Source of the DNA: Membranipora membranacea
Taxonomy: Eukaryota > Bryozoa > Gymnolaemata > Cheilostomatida > Membraniporidae
DNA length: 64,000 nucleotides
Direction: 5' to 3'
Assembly (NCBI GenBank): GCA_914767715.1
Contig: OU612074.1
Coordinates: 7,889,501-7,953,500 of the forward strand
Shown here: positions 24,731-36,600 of the stretch, in pieces
Layout of the letters: every line of letters begins with the position of its first letter
Position numbering within the stretch: position 1 is the first letter of the stretch
Notes under the pieces: model-generated
Told to the model about the DNA's origin: nothing
What the model saw: the letters and a program-made list of their open reading frames with translations, nothing else
Database searches by the model: none
Position numbers and translations under genes: made by a program

Positions 24731-27560
24731 TCAATATTTCTTCCAAAATATATCACTTTCTACATACCATCCATTCCTTTCTGCCAACAAAACTAACCAA
24801 GCGTTGTACCACGCGCTGTTGGATACAAGCCACCTCTTGATCCCAAACATGAGCCCACTGTTTTTCCCGCTAGCTCGTGATATGGCTCTCACACTGGGTC
24901 GAATTACCGGCAGTTTGTGTGGATTCAACGTACTTTCAAGCTGAGCATTCATACAAATTGTTTCCCTTGGTATGAAGACATCATTGATTAGAAAGTTCAG
25001 CTTATTCATTTTCCTCACCATACAAAATGTGAGAATATCTCCAGAAAGAGATAATTGAACAATGTTGTTAACGATATGATTTGGCAATGATAGTAAGGAT
25101 GGGCTGGGTCTTGTAACATACAGTGATACAAACTCATACAATTCTTGCATCTCCAGCAACATCTCATAGATTGTAAAGTTATTGTAAATAACCATAGTAA
25201 AGATAATTGTTGGAATTTCAACTGGAAGGTCTAACAAGTTCTCATTAACGTCTTCTGAGGCCTGTACAGCTGGCATGGGGCTTCGGGGCGTTACTGCTGG
25301 CTGCACCCTTGCTAGAGGAGTCACATCAACCTTGCTCTCTGTCTGAAGTTGTATCTGGGGTGATCTTGTTATCACAAAAACAATATCAGCCAAATCTTGT
25401 CCAAGTGCGACGTAATGTTCTCCGTTGTTTTATGGTAAATGACCAAGGACAATATATGGTTCACTTGGTCCAAATAGGTTTTGGCCATCAGGTCATATCA
25501 GAATATATGCTTCTGTTGTAGAGGATAGAATGAGTATCTGGATACTCAGCATTTCTGCAAGTGCCTGGATCACGATATGGTCACCATATGTCCCGTCTCT
25601 ACCCATGGAAACGAGGTAATCTGCTGATGAGATGCTGGACAAATGGTGATGCCAAATGTTATTTTGTTGTTGGGCCAAGAATGGGTGAGAAAGTAAATAG
25701 TTCACTACCTCAGAACGAAGTGATTCATGGTTTGACCCATTTGAACTGAGTTGGAAAGCAACTGCATGGGAGAGGCAATTTCCGTCACCTATAGGGTCAA
25801 CTATAACATTTAAACCATGCTCCGTTTCCAAGTTTCCGGTCATTATGATCCATCGGTTTCGTTAGCTCACTTGCAATTTGACTCTCTTGCTGTTGCTTCT
25901 GAGTGTAAGATGTGATGTCTTTCACTGAAACCCAAGATCTTTTATGATGGCCTGCATCATCCTTGTCATGTAAAATAGTTTGTACTTGTAGAAATCAAGC
26001 TTGCGTTCGATCACAATGGCTTTTCTACACTTTTGTTTTGAGGTCACTCTACACGTTTTAAAAGGTACCCTTACCAAGACTTTATCATAAATGTCATAAA
26101 CAGGAGTTTTCAGTGTCTTTTCCTGTGCCTTTATCATACGTTTTGTGTAAACGCAAGTTGCCTGCCTAGCTTTCTGCTGAATTTCATTTGGGGTGAGAGA
26201 AGATCCACCATGCTTTGACCTGCCAAAGAACACCTCAAATGGAGACTGATTCCCTAAAACACGTTTGCGTCGATCATTCACCAATTTAATATTGCCCTTC
26301 AATCCGTCAGCCCAGCACAAATAGTTACCTTTAAGAATGTCAAATGCAAACACACTCTCCAGCGTTCTGTGACTCCTCTCAACCTTTCCTTGGGGTTGCG
26401 GATGATAGGGAGAGCTCTGTATGTGTTTGATTTTCCTGATTTTCAAAAGCTTGGTTACCTCCTCCTCAAATTCCTCTCCTCGGTCATTTTGAACAATAAG
26501 AGGATCACCATAAGTGTCAAAGATATCCAACAGGGCAGCAGCCACCGACCAACTTGATTTACGCTGAAGAGGCCTTGCCCAACAAAATCGGCTCATGACA
26601 TCAAGAACTGTCAGGATGTACTCTTCGTCATCATTGGTCAGACAAGAATCAGAAGATTTATCAACCAAATCAATTTGAATCCTTTCCATAACCTGTTCAG
26701 CGGTGATTGGCGTGAATGGTGCTTTATTTGTAAAGGGAGTACGCAATTGGGTCTTGATGGAAATGCTCCGCAGATTTTCTTGGATGTTACCCTCAGATTT
26801 TCCAGCAAATCTGCTCAACCTTCAATGTATTTCTCTTGCCCCACAGCCTTTACCATTGTAGAAGAGCTTTTTCGTTAGCTTCTCCAGTTTGTTTTTGGTA
26901 AGAACTCTTCGACCATCTATAAGCAAAACCAAATTGTTGGTTGGTTACATGTAACAAAATTAACTTAGACCAAAGAAGACTACACAATAACACCCCGATA
27001 AATCCCAATATATTGGGTGTCAAATGTACCATGGAAGTTTGAGCTGTTACATTAGAACAATCGATGATGCTCAGATAGGGAAACCTTTGTTCAATTACCA
27101 TTTTAATAGGAGTTGTTCCCTCCCAAAGTAAAATAGGATAACTCATAACTATACTTTCTACATCCCACTTATGAAATAATTGTTATAGTAGAAAGTTAAA
27201 CCATTCTTCCTGTTTAAACATACACGAACCTTGATTACACACAGAAATGTACATGAACTACCACCTGAGAGCCCTGAATGTGTTTACTCTAGCGTTTGAT
27301 CAATGGTACAAAAACCTGTGTTCCTAGACAATAGTGTGTGCCATGTGAATATTTTGTATTAACTGACCTATGAACAATACAGGGGGAGCCCCTTTCACTG
27401 AGTATTTGTGTCTGTTGCGATAAAATTTCCGTTGGACCGCCAACTGTTCTTTAGTCCTCTCGTTGACAGGAACATTGAACTTCTCTGAGATCATTGCGAT
27501 CAAAAGATCATATTCTTCCTCGCTTAGTGTTTTGATGGATCATGACCCACGTGCAGACAT
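24731..27560 (-). pseudogene. Decayed integrase-type transposase with OTU cysteine protease domain
   Basis: Exon 1 is 27560-27368 (GT donor, phase 1). Exon 2 starts at 26916 after TTGCTTATAG, and the joined codon continues as DGRRVLTKNKLEKL. A degraded zinc-binding-type segment is followed by the integrase core with IQIDLVD, VQNDRGEEF and QGKVERSHR (D, D, E; 34 residues between the second and third). Then come a chromatin-binding-like tail (SWVSVKDITSY, after a frameshift near 25985) and an OTU domain after a second frameshift near 25840: GDGNC holds the Cys, EHYVAL the His. A C-terminal region runs to 24731. In-frame stops are TGA 27542, TGA 26824, TGA 25495 and TAA 25432. Similar to KRBA2-like proteins annotated in many invertebrates. 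Intact it would cut and insert the element; this copy cannot make full-length protein. Confidence 0.8.
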
Positions 27561-27884
27561 TCTGTGAACTTCAATCAGAATATAACAATTATATTGATTT
27601 ATTCAGTAGGTGTTTCAGCAACTTACTGCTCTCATCATGCACACATTTATGTCTCCGCAAATCCCAGAGTCAATCAAACATTCCACGCTATTTTAAATCA
27701 CATGTAGTGTTTAAGATATGTTTCCATAAAATTTAATGATTCACCATATACCCCCCACAAGCACTAACTGTACTTGCTAGAAAATAAAGAGTGGCCAAGT
27801 AACAACCCGCTTTCAATCTATTTCATTACTAAACAAGCAATGCACAATGTCTCAAATTAATTTATCTGCTGGTTGTTTAGCCTG

Positions 27885-28525
27885 TCTTGACAAGCTTTGT
27901 TGGAGGGTTTAACGATTCCCTATCGTTAGACTTTCAGCTTAGGGGATATATGACTTGGGATTTTGACTGACGTAACTCAGATTATTGTCGATCAATATAT
28001 AACTTTATTGACAAGCTTTTACTGAGATTACAACCGTTAAATCTATAAGAGATTAATTCAAACAATGACTATATGACTATGAATGAACGCATTAAACAGT
28101 TCTCAAAAGTTTAACTTTATACTCTTACTTTACAACAGGGAACACACCAACACAAAGACCAGGGCGGGACCAATCCCTCCAGACTAATCAAGGAGAGCCA
28201 ACGCCCCATAAAGATGTTGGCACGGTGGCCAGAAGTCGCAATAAATACACTCCTCCGACACAATACTGCACCCTGGATCCCCTGTTTGAAGAGGAAATTA
28301 CTCTATTGTTCCCCGAAATTTGACTGAACCTAATCGTGCAGATGAGAGCAGTGACAACTAGTTGGGAGTTAAAACGAGTCTCCAGCTTAAGCTGGTGAAA
28401 CAAAAGAAGTTGTAATTTGTCATGCAATACAGCGTTTGTTATGTAATGAATTTTATTGTGTTTTTGTTAAGCTGATGAGTATCTTTACAGAGGGGTTCCC
28501 CCTCCTACCAGCAATGCTTATCAAG
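27885..28525 (-). mobile_element. Repeat copy B: 0.6 kb inverted-repeat element (MITE-like) nested in the transposon
   Basis: The ends are GCCTGTCTTGACAAGC on the left and its near-complement GCTTATCAAGACAGGC on the right, followed inward by GGAGGG-type sequence on both sides. The interior matches copy A at 7530-8408 in reverse. It sits just upstream of the transposase start. No convincing target duplication seen; no transposase encoded. Confidence 0.75.
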
Positions 28526-29224
28526 ACAGGCTTCTGTTGGACATGCTTTTGCATGATGTAGCAGTTTGAAGATTATTCTTTCAGAGAGTAAACAATAACA
28601 AATCAATAAAGTATATTGGGCTAAATAGAATTTGACTTGATTTGTTTATGGAAACCCATATTTTTCATACTATTAAAACAAAGCCATTAACAATGAACCG
28701 CTGGCAGAGACTATAGATATATTATCTATAGTCTCTGCCGCTGGGTCAGAAAGCAATATCAAATTCCGTAAATATGCAATTCAACTATCATTGACCTGCA
28801 GTCGACAGTCTCTTGTCCATAACTCAAATTTCTTCCACAGGGATTTGAGTTTATTAACAGCATTGAGCTACAGCCTGTAGTGGTCAATTCAAACTTTTAT
28901 TAGACTGCAAAAACTGAGAGCGACAAGCTCAAAATCTTGTTCAAAGTTGCTGTCTGGATTGCGGTGTGATAAAAACACCATGACTATTACTCAATGCAAT
29001 GTTGTAAAATCACCACCAGCTGTTGTACGCTAATGGTTCATATGGTACCTGTTAAGGTTTTATTATCATAAAGGATATATATGGAAAACAAAAAATTGAA
29101 TTTTGGGAATGACTTATTCTATATGTAAAAAGGGAAATTCATACAGAGATGGAGCGATTTATGCAAAATTTATTTAACATTTTTCCCAATTTTTGATATT
29201 TCAAGTAGTGCAAACAACCTCATA

Positions 29225-30107
29225 TAGGGGTGGCACGACCTCTTGAGGTTGGAGTTGAATTTCGGATATTTGACCTCGGATTCAACCACAAACCGGATCG
29301 GATATGTGTTATTTCAGATCCGAGATGATACGTTTTTAATCAACACTTACTAAGCATCATTTATCTCACTAAAAATGACAAGGAAAGAAGTATGATAGTC
29401 ATTAATTTGTGGTTCAGATTAGATAATGGAGTTTGGCTGAAAGCACTCAGTGGTGATCAATAGGCAATCAATACCTATCTTATTTTCATAGCTAATTATA
29501 TTGTTGCTGATTAAATTTGATTGATGTGTTTTTCTGCTGAAATTGAGAGAAGCATCTTTACTCAGATCGTTGTGAATAAGGACATAATTTTTATCCAATG
29601 ATGTTCCCTGTAACAAACTATCTAGTTTAATGTACAAGGTTATCCTCTTCTTCAAAGTAGGAGGACAATTCCTATCCTATGTGCAGGGAGTTTGTTCAAA
29701 CTCAGTGATTACAAACATCGGGGTTTGAGCAATGAACTAAACCTCATTGGTTTGAGTGACCCTGGCATATTGAGTCAAGAGATCTTTGTACTCATTAAAT
29801 GATACTTTCAAATAAACTGTTTGTGTGATCCTTGCACCGTGGCTGTTTGAGTGATAAGTTGGTCCTTGTAAAGTATTATATCCAAGCAGATATATGCGCA
29901 TTTAAATTAGGGTAATGGTTCAGGGAAAAGATTGTTGACGCTGTTTATCCATGTATTCAATGACCTTAACTGTATATTATGGTGCAAGAGTACAGCTGTT
30001 TGGACTTGGCGTTTGTACGCGTTATCCGGATCCGATCCGAGGTTGAATTTATCGACCGATCCGATATCCGATCCGAGGTTGCCTAACCCTGATCCGTTCC
30101 ACCCCTA
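29225..30107. mobile_element. Non-autonomous hAT-like element, 883 bp
   Basis: Starts TAGGGGTGGCACGACC and ends in CCACCCCTA. It is flanked by a perfect 8-bp duplication ACCTCATA (29217-29224, 30108-30115). A (T/C)AGGGGTGG start plus an 8-bp duplication is the hAT signature. The sub-terminal 100 bp at both ends are rich in CGGATC units in inverted order. No hAT transposase frame remains. Confidence 0.88.
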
Positions 30108-30419
30108 ACCTCATAACAACTTTTGAGCATAGCCTCTATCAAACATGACAGTATATTTCAGGCTTGACATATATGCAGAAACTTACCTTACTTGTGCTTA
30201 ATTTTGATAAGCATCCTGTATGAGACAGCAGTAATGAGTTCTGAAGGAACAATTTCTATCGTGATTCTAGGATTTCAAATTTTTTCTCTTATACGACTTG
30301 GTACACTATCTTCAATATTTCAACTCCCACAGTGTTTCGAAATTTGTATGCTCCTGTCCACTAATCATAGATAATCGTATTCATCGATTTGCATCTAACG
30401 AGGAGACAGCTTGGCGTTT

Positions 30420-30602
30420 TTGTTGAGTTGCGACATTTGCGATGTTAGTGGGTTCGAGCTATTGCGACGTTTAAAAAATTGCGACGTTTGTGGGTTTGCG
30501 ACGTTTAAAAAACCATTCGTTGCGACGTTTTTGGGATTGCGGCGTTAGTGGAATGCTAAATTGCGACGTTTTGACGTTTGCGACGTTTGTGGGTTCTACA
30601 GG
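30420..30602 (-). repeat. Right terminal array of the 7.3 kb element
   Basis: Inverted counterpart of the left array (TTGCGACGTT units), ending GGGTTCTACA directly before the GGCCC duplication. Confidence 0.95.
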
Positions 30603-31491
30603 CCCCAACTAAGTGCCACTCAAAAATAAGGAGTCATTTTATATGACCCACAAAAAATCATGTCTTAAATCCTCTTAAATAATTATGTTGGGCATCCTTA
30701 ACCCAATAGTAATTATATATATATATATGAATGACTCATTGTCCAGGGTTTTTATGGGTACAATAGTGGGATATATAATATATGACACTTTATTGCACAA
30801 ATGTGTGTATATATATACGTATGTTTAATATACAATCAAGTTTTTTTCGTCGATGAGTTATTGGTCATGATGAACAAGACCATGCATAAATAATTAAGAG
30901 TATAAAATATTCAAGAATCCTTTTGTGCTGTCCGATCAAAGTTTGCCATAGATGTTATTTATTATAATTTTTAGAATGAGGCAAAAACATATACTGATAT
31001 CTTAATCATCCCCAACTGGGACTACAGCTAAATCGCAGAGCCTTTGGTATTTTTCTAACTTCCTCTTCCCGATTTTAGTTAGATGAGGGTACGTTCAATG
31101 TGCAGAATGGGAGATTTTTTATTGCACACATGCTTTATAGAAGAGAAACAAAGTATAAGGAGCAACCCTTGATCTTTAACTAGCAATTTCATGGATAGCT
31201 GGCTCGGTATACTCGATTACAAAAGTAACTGGGTTTGAGTTTAGAAGCTTGACATTTGGTTGGCAATGAACATGAACGCCTTCTATGTTGAATATCTCAT
31301 TACCCTGCATTTTGAAAAATCCTTTCCTGGTGTGGTTGTTGTCACTTGATGTACCATGTGTTGTGTCGTGCTGTGTTAAGTGTGCATATTTTGACTTATT
31401 TCTATGTTGGAACAAAATAACCTGGTGTCATTGGCATAAATTAAAGATGTGTAGGGGAGACAACTAACTGATTTGCATATTCCACAGCGAA

Positions 31492-31680
31492 GCACCTGAC
31501 TGTGTGACGTAAACTGCTTATCATTGTATGATTTGATAATCACTGATTATATCAATTGGGTTTTGATGGAAATGCTCCACAGATTTTCTTGGACCTGACA
31601 GCACCTGACTGAGTGACGTAAACTGCTTATCATTGTATGATTTGATAATCACTCAAAAAATTTGATAATCATTTCTCACC
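31492..31680. repeat. Direct repeat separated by a transposase-derived fragment
   Basis: GCACCTGACTG...GACGTAAACTGCTTATCATTG...GATAATCACT occurs twice, about 115 bp apart. Between the copies, at about 31552-31596, lies sequence nearly identical to 26747-26791 of the transposase gene (core TTGATGGAAATGCTCC). Confidence 0.85.
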
Positions 31681-31814
31681 ATCAATCGCTATAACCTGAC
31701 TGTGATAGTAGAATTTAAAGAGCTTCTGTATCCTATATGATACTGTAATAAAGATGGCATTCACATCACATGATAAATCACAGGGCTGTAGGTTAGAAAG
31801 AAATGGTAGGGTAG

Positions 31815-31965
31815 GCGCGCCCAAAGTATCACCAGGAGGGGTGTTGTAAGCTCCGCCATTAGCAATTTAAAGAATATTATTAGCAAATAGAAATCCCAGA
31901 GGAGCTGATTCTGACATGGATTACTCATTTATAGTGTTTTTAGGCCACTGTATTTAGCAGTGCCT
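31815..31965 (+). repeat. Interspersed repeat Y, copy 2
   Basis: Same-orientation match to 15630-15785. The shared end is GCTGATT.TGACATGGATTACTCA-like. Confidence 0.8.
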
Positions 31966-33676
31966 CCCTGCCTCCCCGAGAACTACAGGCTTGCATCATG
32001 ATGTCTTATGGTGCAGACACACACACATAGAGCTTAGGAGGTTAACAACGGTATTGCCTAGCCAAAGTAATGGTGTTATGTTTTTGTGTTGTGTTATGAT
32101 AATTTGTACATTCATTTACCTGCTATGGCAAAAAAAGATAGTGTTTGAATGCTGACGAAACTTCAAACTAAAAAAGGCTGGGTGCTGCGGTCAAATCAAA
32201 AGTAAAATAAAGCTATTCGTATGTTTTCCAGTTTTAGCTTTCAACAGTGTAAAATACGTATCCCGTCGAGAGGGTCTCTTGGATGTATAATAAGCAATTC
32301 CAAGAGACAGTGGTAGTCTTTGGAAATAAAAAATAGACAAGGTAAAGATTAATACTGCAATGATGTAACAAAGCGCATGAACTCTCTTTAGTTATTATAT
32401 GATAGTAACAGAGAAAAACTGGTAAAAAACACCAGCACCATAGCACTGATCAAATGTTGGCACAAATTAATTTGCGCAGTCAATCAGGGTCAATGCCATC
32501 TTTCATGAGTTGCTTCATCAAAAGAGCTTAGAGTTACCAAGAAACCAAGAAATGTATATACTTTTGAATGATGAATTGCTAGTGTCCAGCACGATAGAAG
32601 GTTGCAGGCAACTGAGAGCCTTCGAAAAGATGGATAGGTTCTTATTTTGCATAAATAATCAGGATCACTGATTATATCATCAATGACATGAAACAGAACA
32701 TCAAGAGTTACTATTTTTTGCGTTTGTAGGCCTACTGATAGGGCTTGATGATACCTGCAGCATTACTCTGGAGTTTGTTAATGATTATTTGTCTACAAGA
32801 TGGAACGATAGTGATTTATAGGGAGACTGTCCTTATATCGCTCTGGGGATTCAATTTTTTGGTTTTGGCCTCACCACAATTTTTTCCACAAGCTCAGAGA
32901 ATACCCAGTTTTTAGCATGGTTAATGATATGTTTAACAAGAAAGCACATTTATCCTCTTCACCATCAACGCGGGAAGTCAAATTGCAAGCTTTATTTTTG
33001 TCTAGTTTCCCTAGTAGCAATTTCCCAATGATATTTTTCAGTTAATATGTTTAGGTTGTAGGTTTCTGGTTCACTGGGATGTAAGTAGTAGAAAGTGGAT
33101 TTAAAAACCTTCAAAGTTTTAATTTAGAAGGTCATCACTGGTACATCAATCAATGCTAGCATCAAAGCTGTCAGGTTTTCTGCTCGATTCAATAGCTTAG
33201 AAAATATCCGAACCGATGAATCTATTCATACCAGTGTATAGAGGCCTAAGAATTCATACAGGACGGTTCGGTGATTCAACACCGTATATAGAATGGTTTT
33301 ACTGTAATTGATATTATTTATTAACTTCATCATACCACTATTAGTATCTACTAGCACTTGGATACAAAGTAATTCCCTGCTGTCATATCATCTTTATTAA
33401 CAGATATGGCATGATTGAATTGAATTATGCTCTTTAATAATCTAAAAACATAGCTTCTGAAGATCCTTGATGGCAAAGAACATAAGATAAACAAATCTAA
33501 ATCATAATAATCATTAAGTCAGAGAGTAAAAATAACTAATTGAATGTTTCCACATTTGATAATTTATGTCATCTAAACCACAAAACATACAAACTCTTGC
33601 TTAAAAAGTCAAGTAAAAATTATATATTATGTAAAAAAGCAACGATTAATGATAGCTTTTACTTCCTTGATCATAT

Positions 33677-36600
33677 TTAGCACTTATATTCGAAGCTTCT
33701 TACTTCACAAATGTACATCCTCATAGCATTGAAACATTTACAATCATGCCATTTTCCGTTTGTCAATACACATACACATGACTCATTTTGGTTAAAGTCG
33801 TCAGGCTCACCAATATCCCAGGATGAGGAAATTTCAGGGTGTGAATCTTTATTCGATTTATCCCAGAATGGTGCTTCGCTAAATCCATCCCAGTAGAACG
33901 TATCCTCTTTTACTACTTCTTGAGCACCGATAAATATATACTCTACTTCTTCTTCTAAATAACATGAAAAATGAACATTAGAAAGAACTAGTGCTGACAG
34001 CACGCTTATAGAGCTTTTTATGGCTTGTCGCACATTGGTACCACAAGACAGGATCTTGTGATATCCTTGAATGTCTGCAATACAATTGCTGTGTGTAGAT
34101 GTTGTCAAGTCTGTAAATGCACTTCAAGCTGGTTCTGAAAATATTCTAGGTGCTTCCATAATTCCTCTCCTACGTGAATTTCAACATGAGAAAAATTGTA
34201 TCATAATAAAGAGAATTAATATACCTTTAAAGTTGTCTGTGACAAATTTTTCAAGGTTCTCTCTCCTCCATGCTGTTTCTGCAGTCACCAATTCGCCGTC
34301 AGAATTATTACCGCAGAAGGCTTTGGCATCAGTGTAATTGGCCTTGATTTTGTTGAGCCGTAGGTAGGACTTAAATCCATCCTCGTGTTCTACTATCCTG
34401 TAGTCACCTGAGCACGCAGCATTCAATCTACCTGATGTAGGAACAAGCTGATCAGTCAGTAAGTTGATGACGATAGAAATGCATTATATGTACTCAATGG
34501 CTATAGTATCTTGCAAATTAGCTACATTATTAGAGACACATTGAATCTACACAATTTGGCACTGGCAAGTCATTCATCCTAGCCAGGACTGTTTTGATCA
34601 GGACGATAAATACAGAGGGTCTACTGTGTGATAGCCTGCAGTATAAAAATCCCCATCTGCTTCTTTGAAAAAGAAGTAGCGGGTTCTGGCTGCCATGGTA
34701 TATGGTCACTACCCCACGCAAGCCCTAAATAAGAATGCCTGTTAAATAGGGCAGTTAAACATGACCAAGTAAATGAAAAAAATTTCACTTACGTCTAAAC
34801 TGACTTAATAATTCTTCTGAGAATAAATGTTCAGTACGGAAGGCTACAAAATCTAAGTAGGACTGTTTCAATTGGTTTCATGTGCTGGCTTCAGAAACAT
34901 GTCGGCTGCAGCTAGTTCAACTTTTTAGCTTGAAATTGGTTGTAGTATAGAATGCTGAATCCCCACTGACAGTTGAGGAATGAGGATTTAAGAGAACCCA
35001 AACTGTTCAAGTAAGGGATGAGGATTTGATTGGATATGCGTACATGACAAATTATCAGCCGTCAAAATAAAGGCTCTTGCTTTTTACATCAGGGAAAAAT
35101 ACGGAGACCTGAAAATAGTGCTATTAACCATTGGCATGGTCTGACTTCTAGTTGCAAATATTCATTTTGGCACAACTGGTTTAAAAGTTTGATGTGGATT
35201 AAAACTATGCTTGGTTTTTCTTGGCTATACATCTCCGGGTCGATGTCCAATGGGTTACCATCAATTTAGTTAACATACATTTTCTTAGCAGCAGTAAATT
35301 TTCACCTGTAAGATGTGAGTATAAGAATTTGGAATTCAATTCTTAGGTCTGAACTGAGGATTTAAAATTGGACTTCATTTGAAAATCCGAGTTTTTACTG
35401 TTGAAGTGAGCGAAGGACAGAAGTTTAAAGAGAAGATTAACAAAAGAGAAGGTAAAAGATTTCTACCTGGTCACTTCAAAACTAAGGATGATCTAAGCCA
35501 AAACTATAAAGCTAAGTGAAACGATAATACAACTATGAACTTTTTCGGTGATTTGCTTCACAAGACAGTTACAAAGGGTGAAATATTCGAAACTCCGAAC
35601 TCGTAATCGATTTGTTTTGGAATATGCTGAGCAATCTTATTTTTCAGGTCAAATATTAATTGACTTGAGTTATAAATTATGATACGCTTCCTTAGCCATG
35701 ATTTCCAACAAAAAATAATGTTAGAACAAGATGCTGTGAACACTAAAAATTCAAGCCTTTTCCACTCAAAATCGCTCTTATAGATAAATAAATTTATTAT
35801 CGGCTGCGAAATATCGGATCTCTACATGGTTGATCATGATCAAATACTAAATAGAATTAACGCTCATTTAACATCTCCCGGTAACCATGTAGGCCATTTC
35901 CATTCATAGACCTGGACAATTATTTTGAGATGTTTGGCTGTTGTGAAGAGGCCTGAAACACATTTAAAGGGCTGGTGCCAATATCGTTTTTTTTTAGTGT
36001 GTGAAAAATTACAAAGATATTTTTTTCTCAAGCCATAAAATAGAACCATGAAAACCTTTCTCACTGTTATATATACATGACTGCAAAGCAAAATTCTCAC
36101 AGGAAACACGTGACCACCAAAATTTTCCAGCATTTCTCTTGTTGAATCCTCAGTGACGTAGAATATGAAGAGTTTATAATTCTAAGATAACTATGCTCGT
36201 CACAAGAATAGTCACTGAATGTAAAATTATTTGCTTAGGAGCGGCTATTTTTATATTCCAGCTAGATGAAGGTGGTTTTGATTGATTTTTTTGGTATTTT
36301 TGACTGCCATCTCCGTAAGGCAATAACAACAATGATTGATTTATTGCTTATTGATATCATCACGTCACGAAAGAATAAAAAGGTTGGTCAGAAAATAAGT
36401 TATACAAATTTTTGTTGTACAGGCGGATTGATAATGAAAAGGGGATCCAATAACTGTAAGCTTACAGCATTATCTATCATGTTGGAGGATTTAGTGTGGA
36501 TAAATATGCGTTTTATTCAAAAACAGTCGCGCTGCTGAAAAAGCTATATTCAAAAGAGCTGAGTTGTCTCAAAACATCGATGAAATTAAATTGAAAATCA

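Larger units (their letters stand above)
23305..30602 (-). mobile_element. 7.3 kb DNA transposon, Ginger/KRBA2-like, with inverted array termini
   Basis: The element starts TGTAGAACCCACAAACG and ends with the exact reverse complement. It is flanked on both sides by GGCCC (23300-23304 and 30603-30607), a perfect 5-bp target duplication. The inverted ends extend about 290 bp. The outer 180 bp are a degenerate array of AACGTCGCAA-type units; the inner part (TCTCCTCGTTAGATGCAA, TGTCCACTAATCATAG in the right end) is unique sequence. It encodes on the minus strand an integrase-fold transposase plus OTU protease, both decayed. Two other elements are nested inside (27885-28525, 29225-30107); without them it would be about 5.8 kb. 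Known Ginger elements have TGT termini, integrase-like transposases and, as I recall, 4-bp duplications, so the 5-bp duplication should be checked. Confidence 0.85.
30608..33676. other. Gene-free interval right of the transposon
   Basis: It holds the duplicated block at 31492-31680 with an embedded transposase fragment, and repeat Y copy 2. The minus-strand frame at 31415-31176 reads like coding sequence at its end (NPVTFVIEYTEP) but has no partner exon I can identify. Confidence 0.45.

Noticed and set aside
31176-31415. 79-aa minus-strand frame ending NPVTFVIEYTEP
   Set aside because: I considered a PARP or other domain end, but the catalytic motifs are absent and no adjoining exon could be found.
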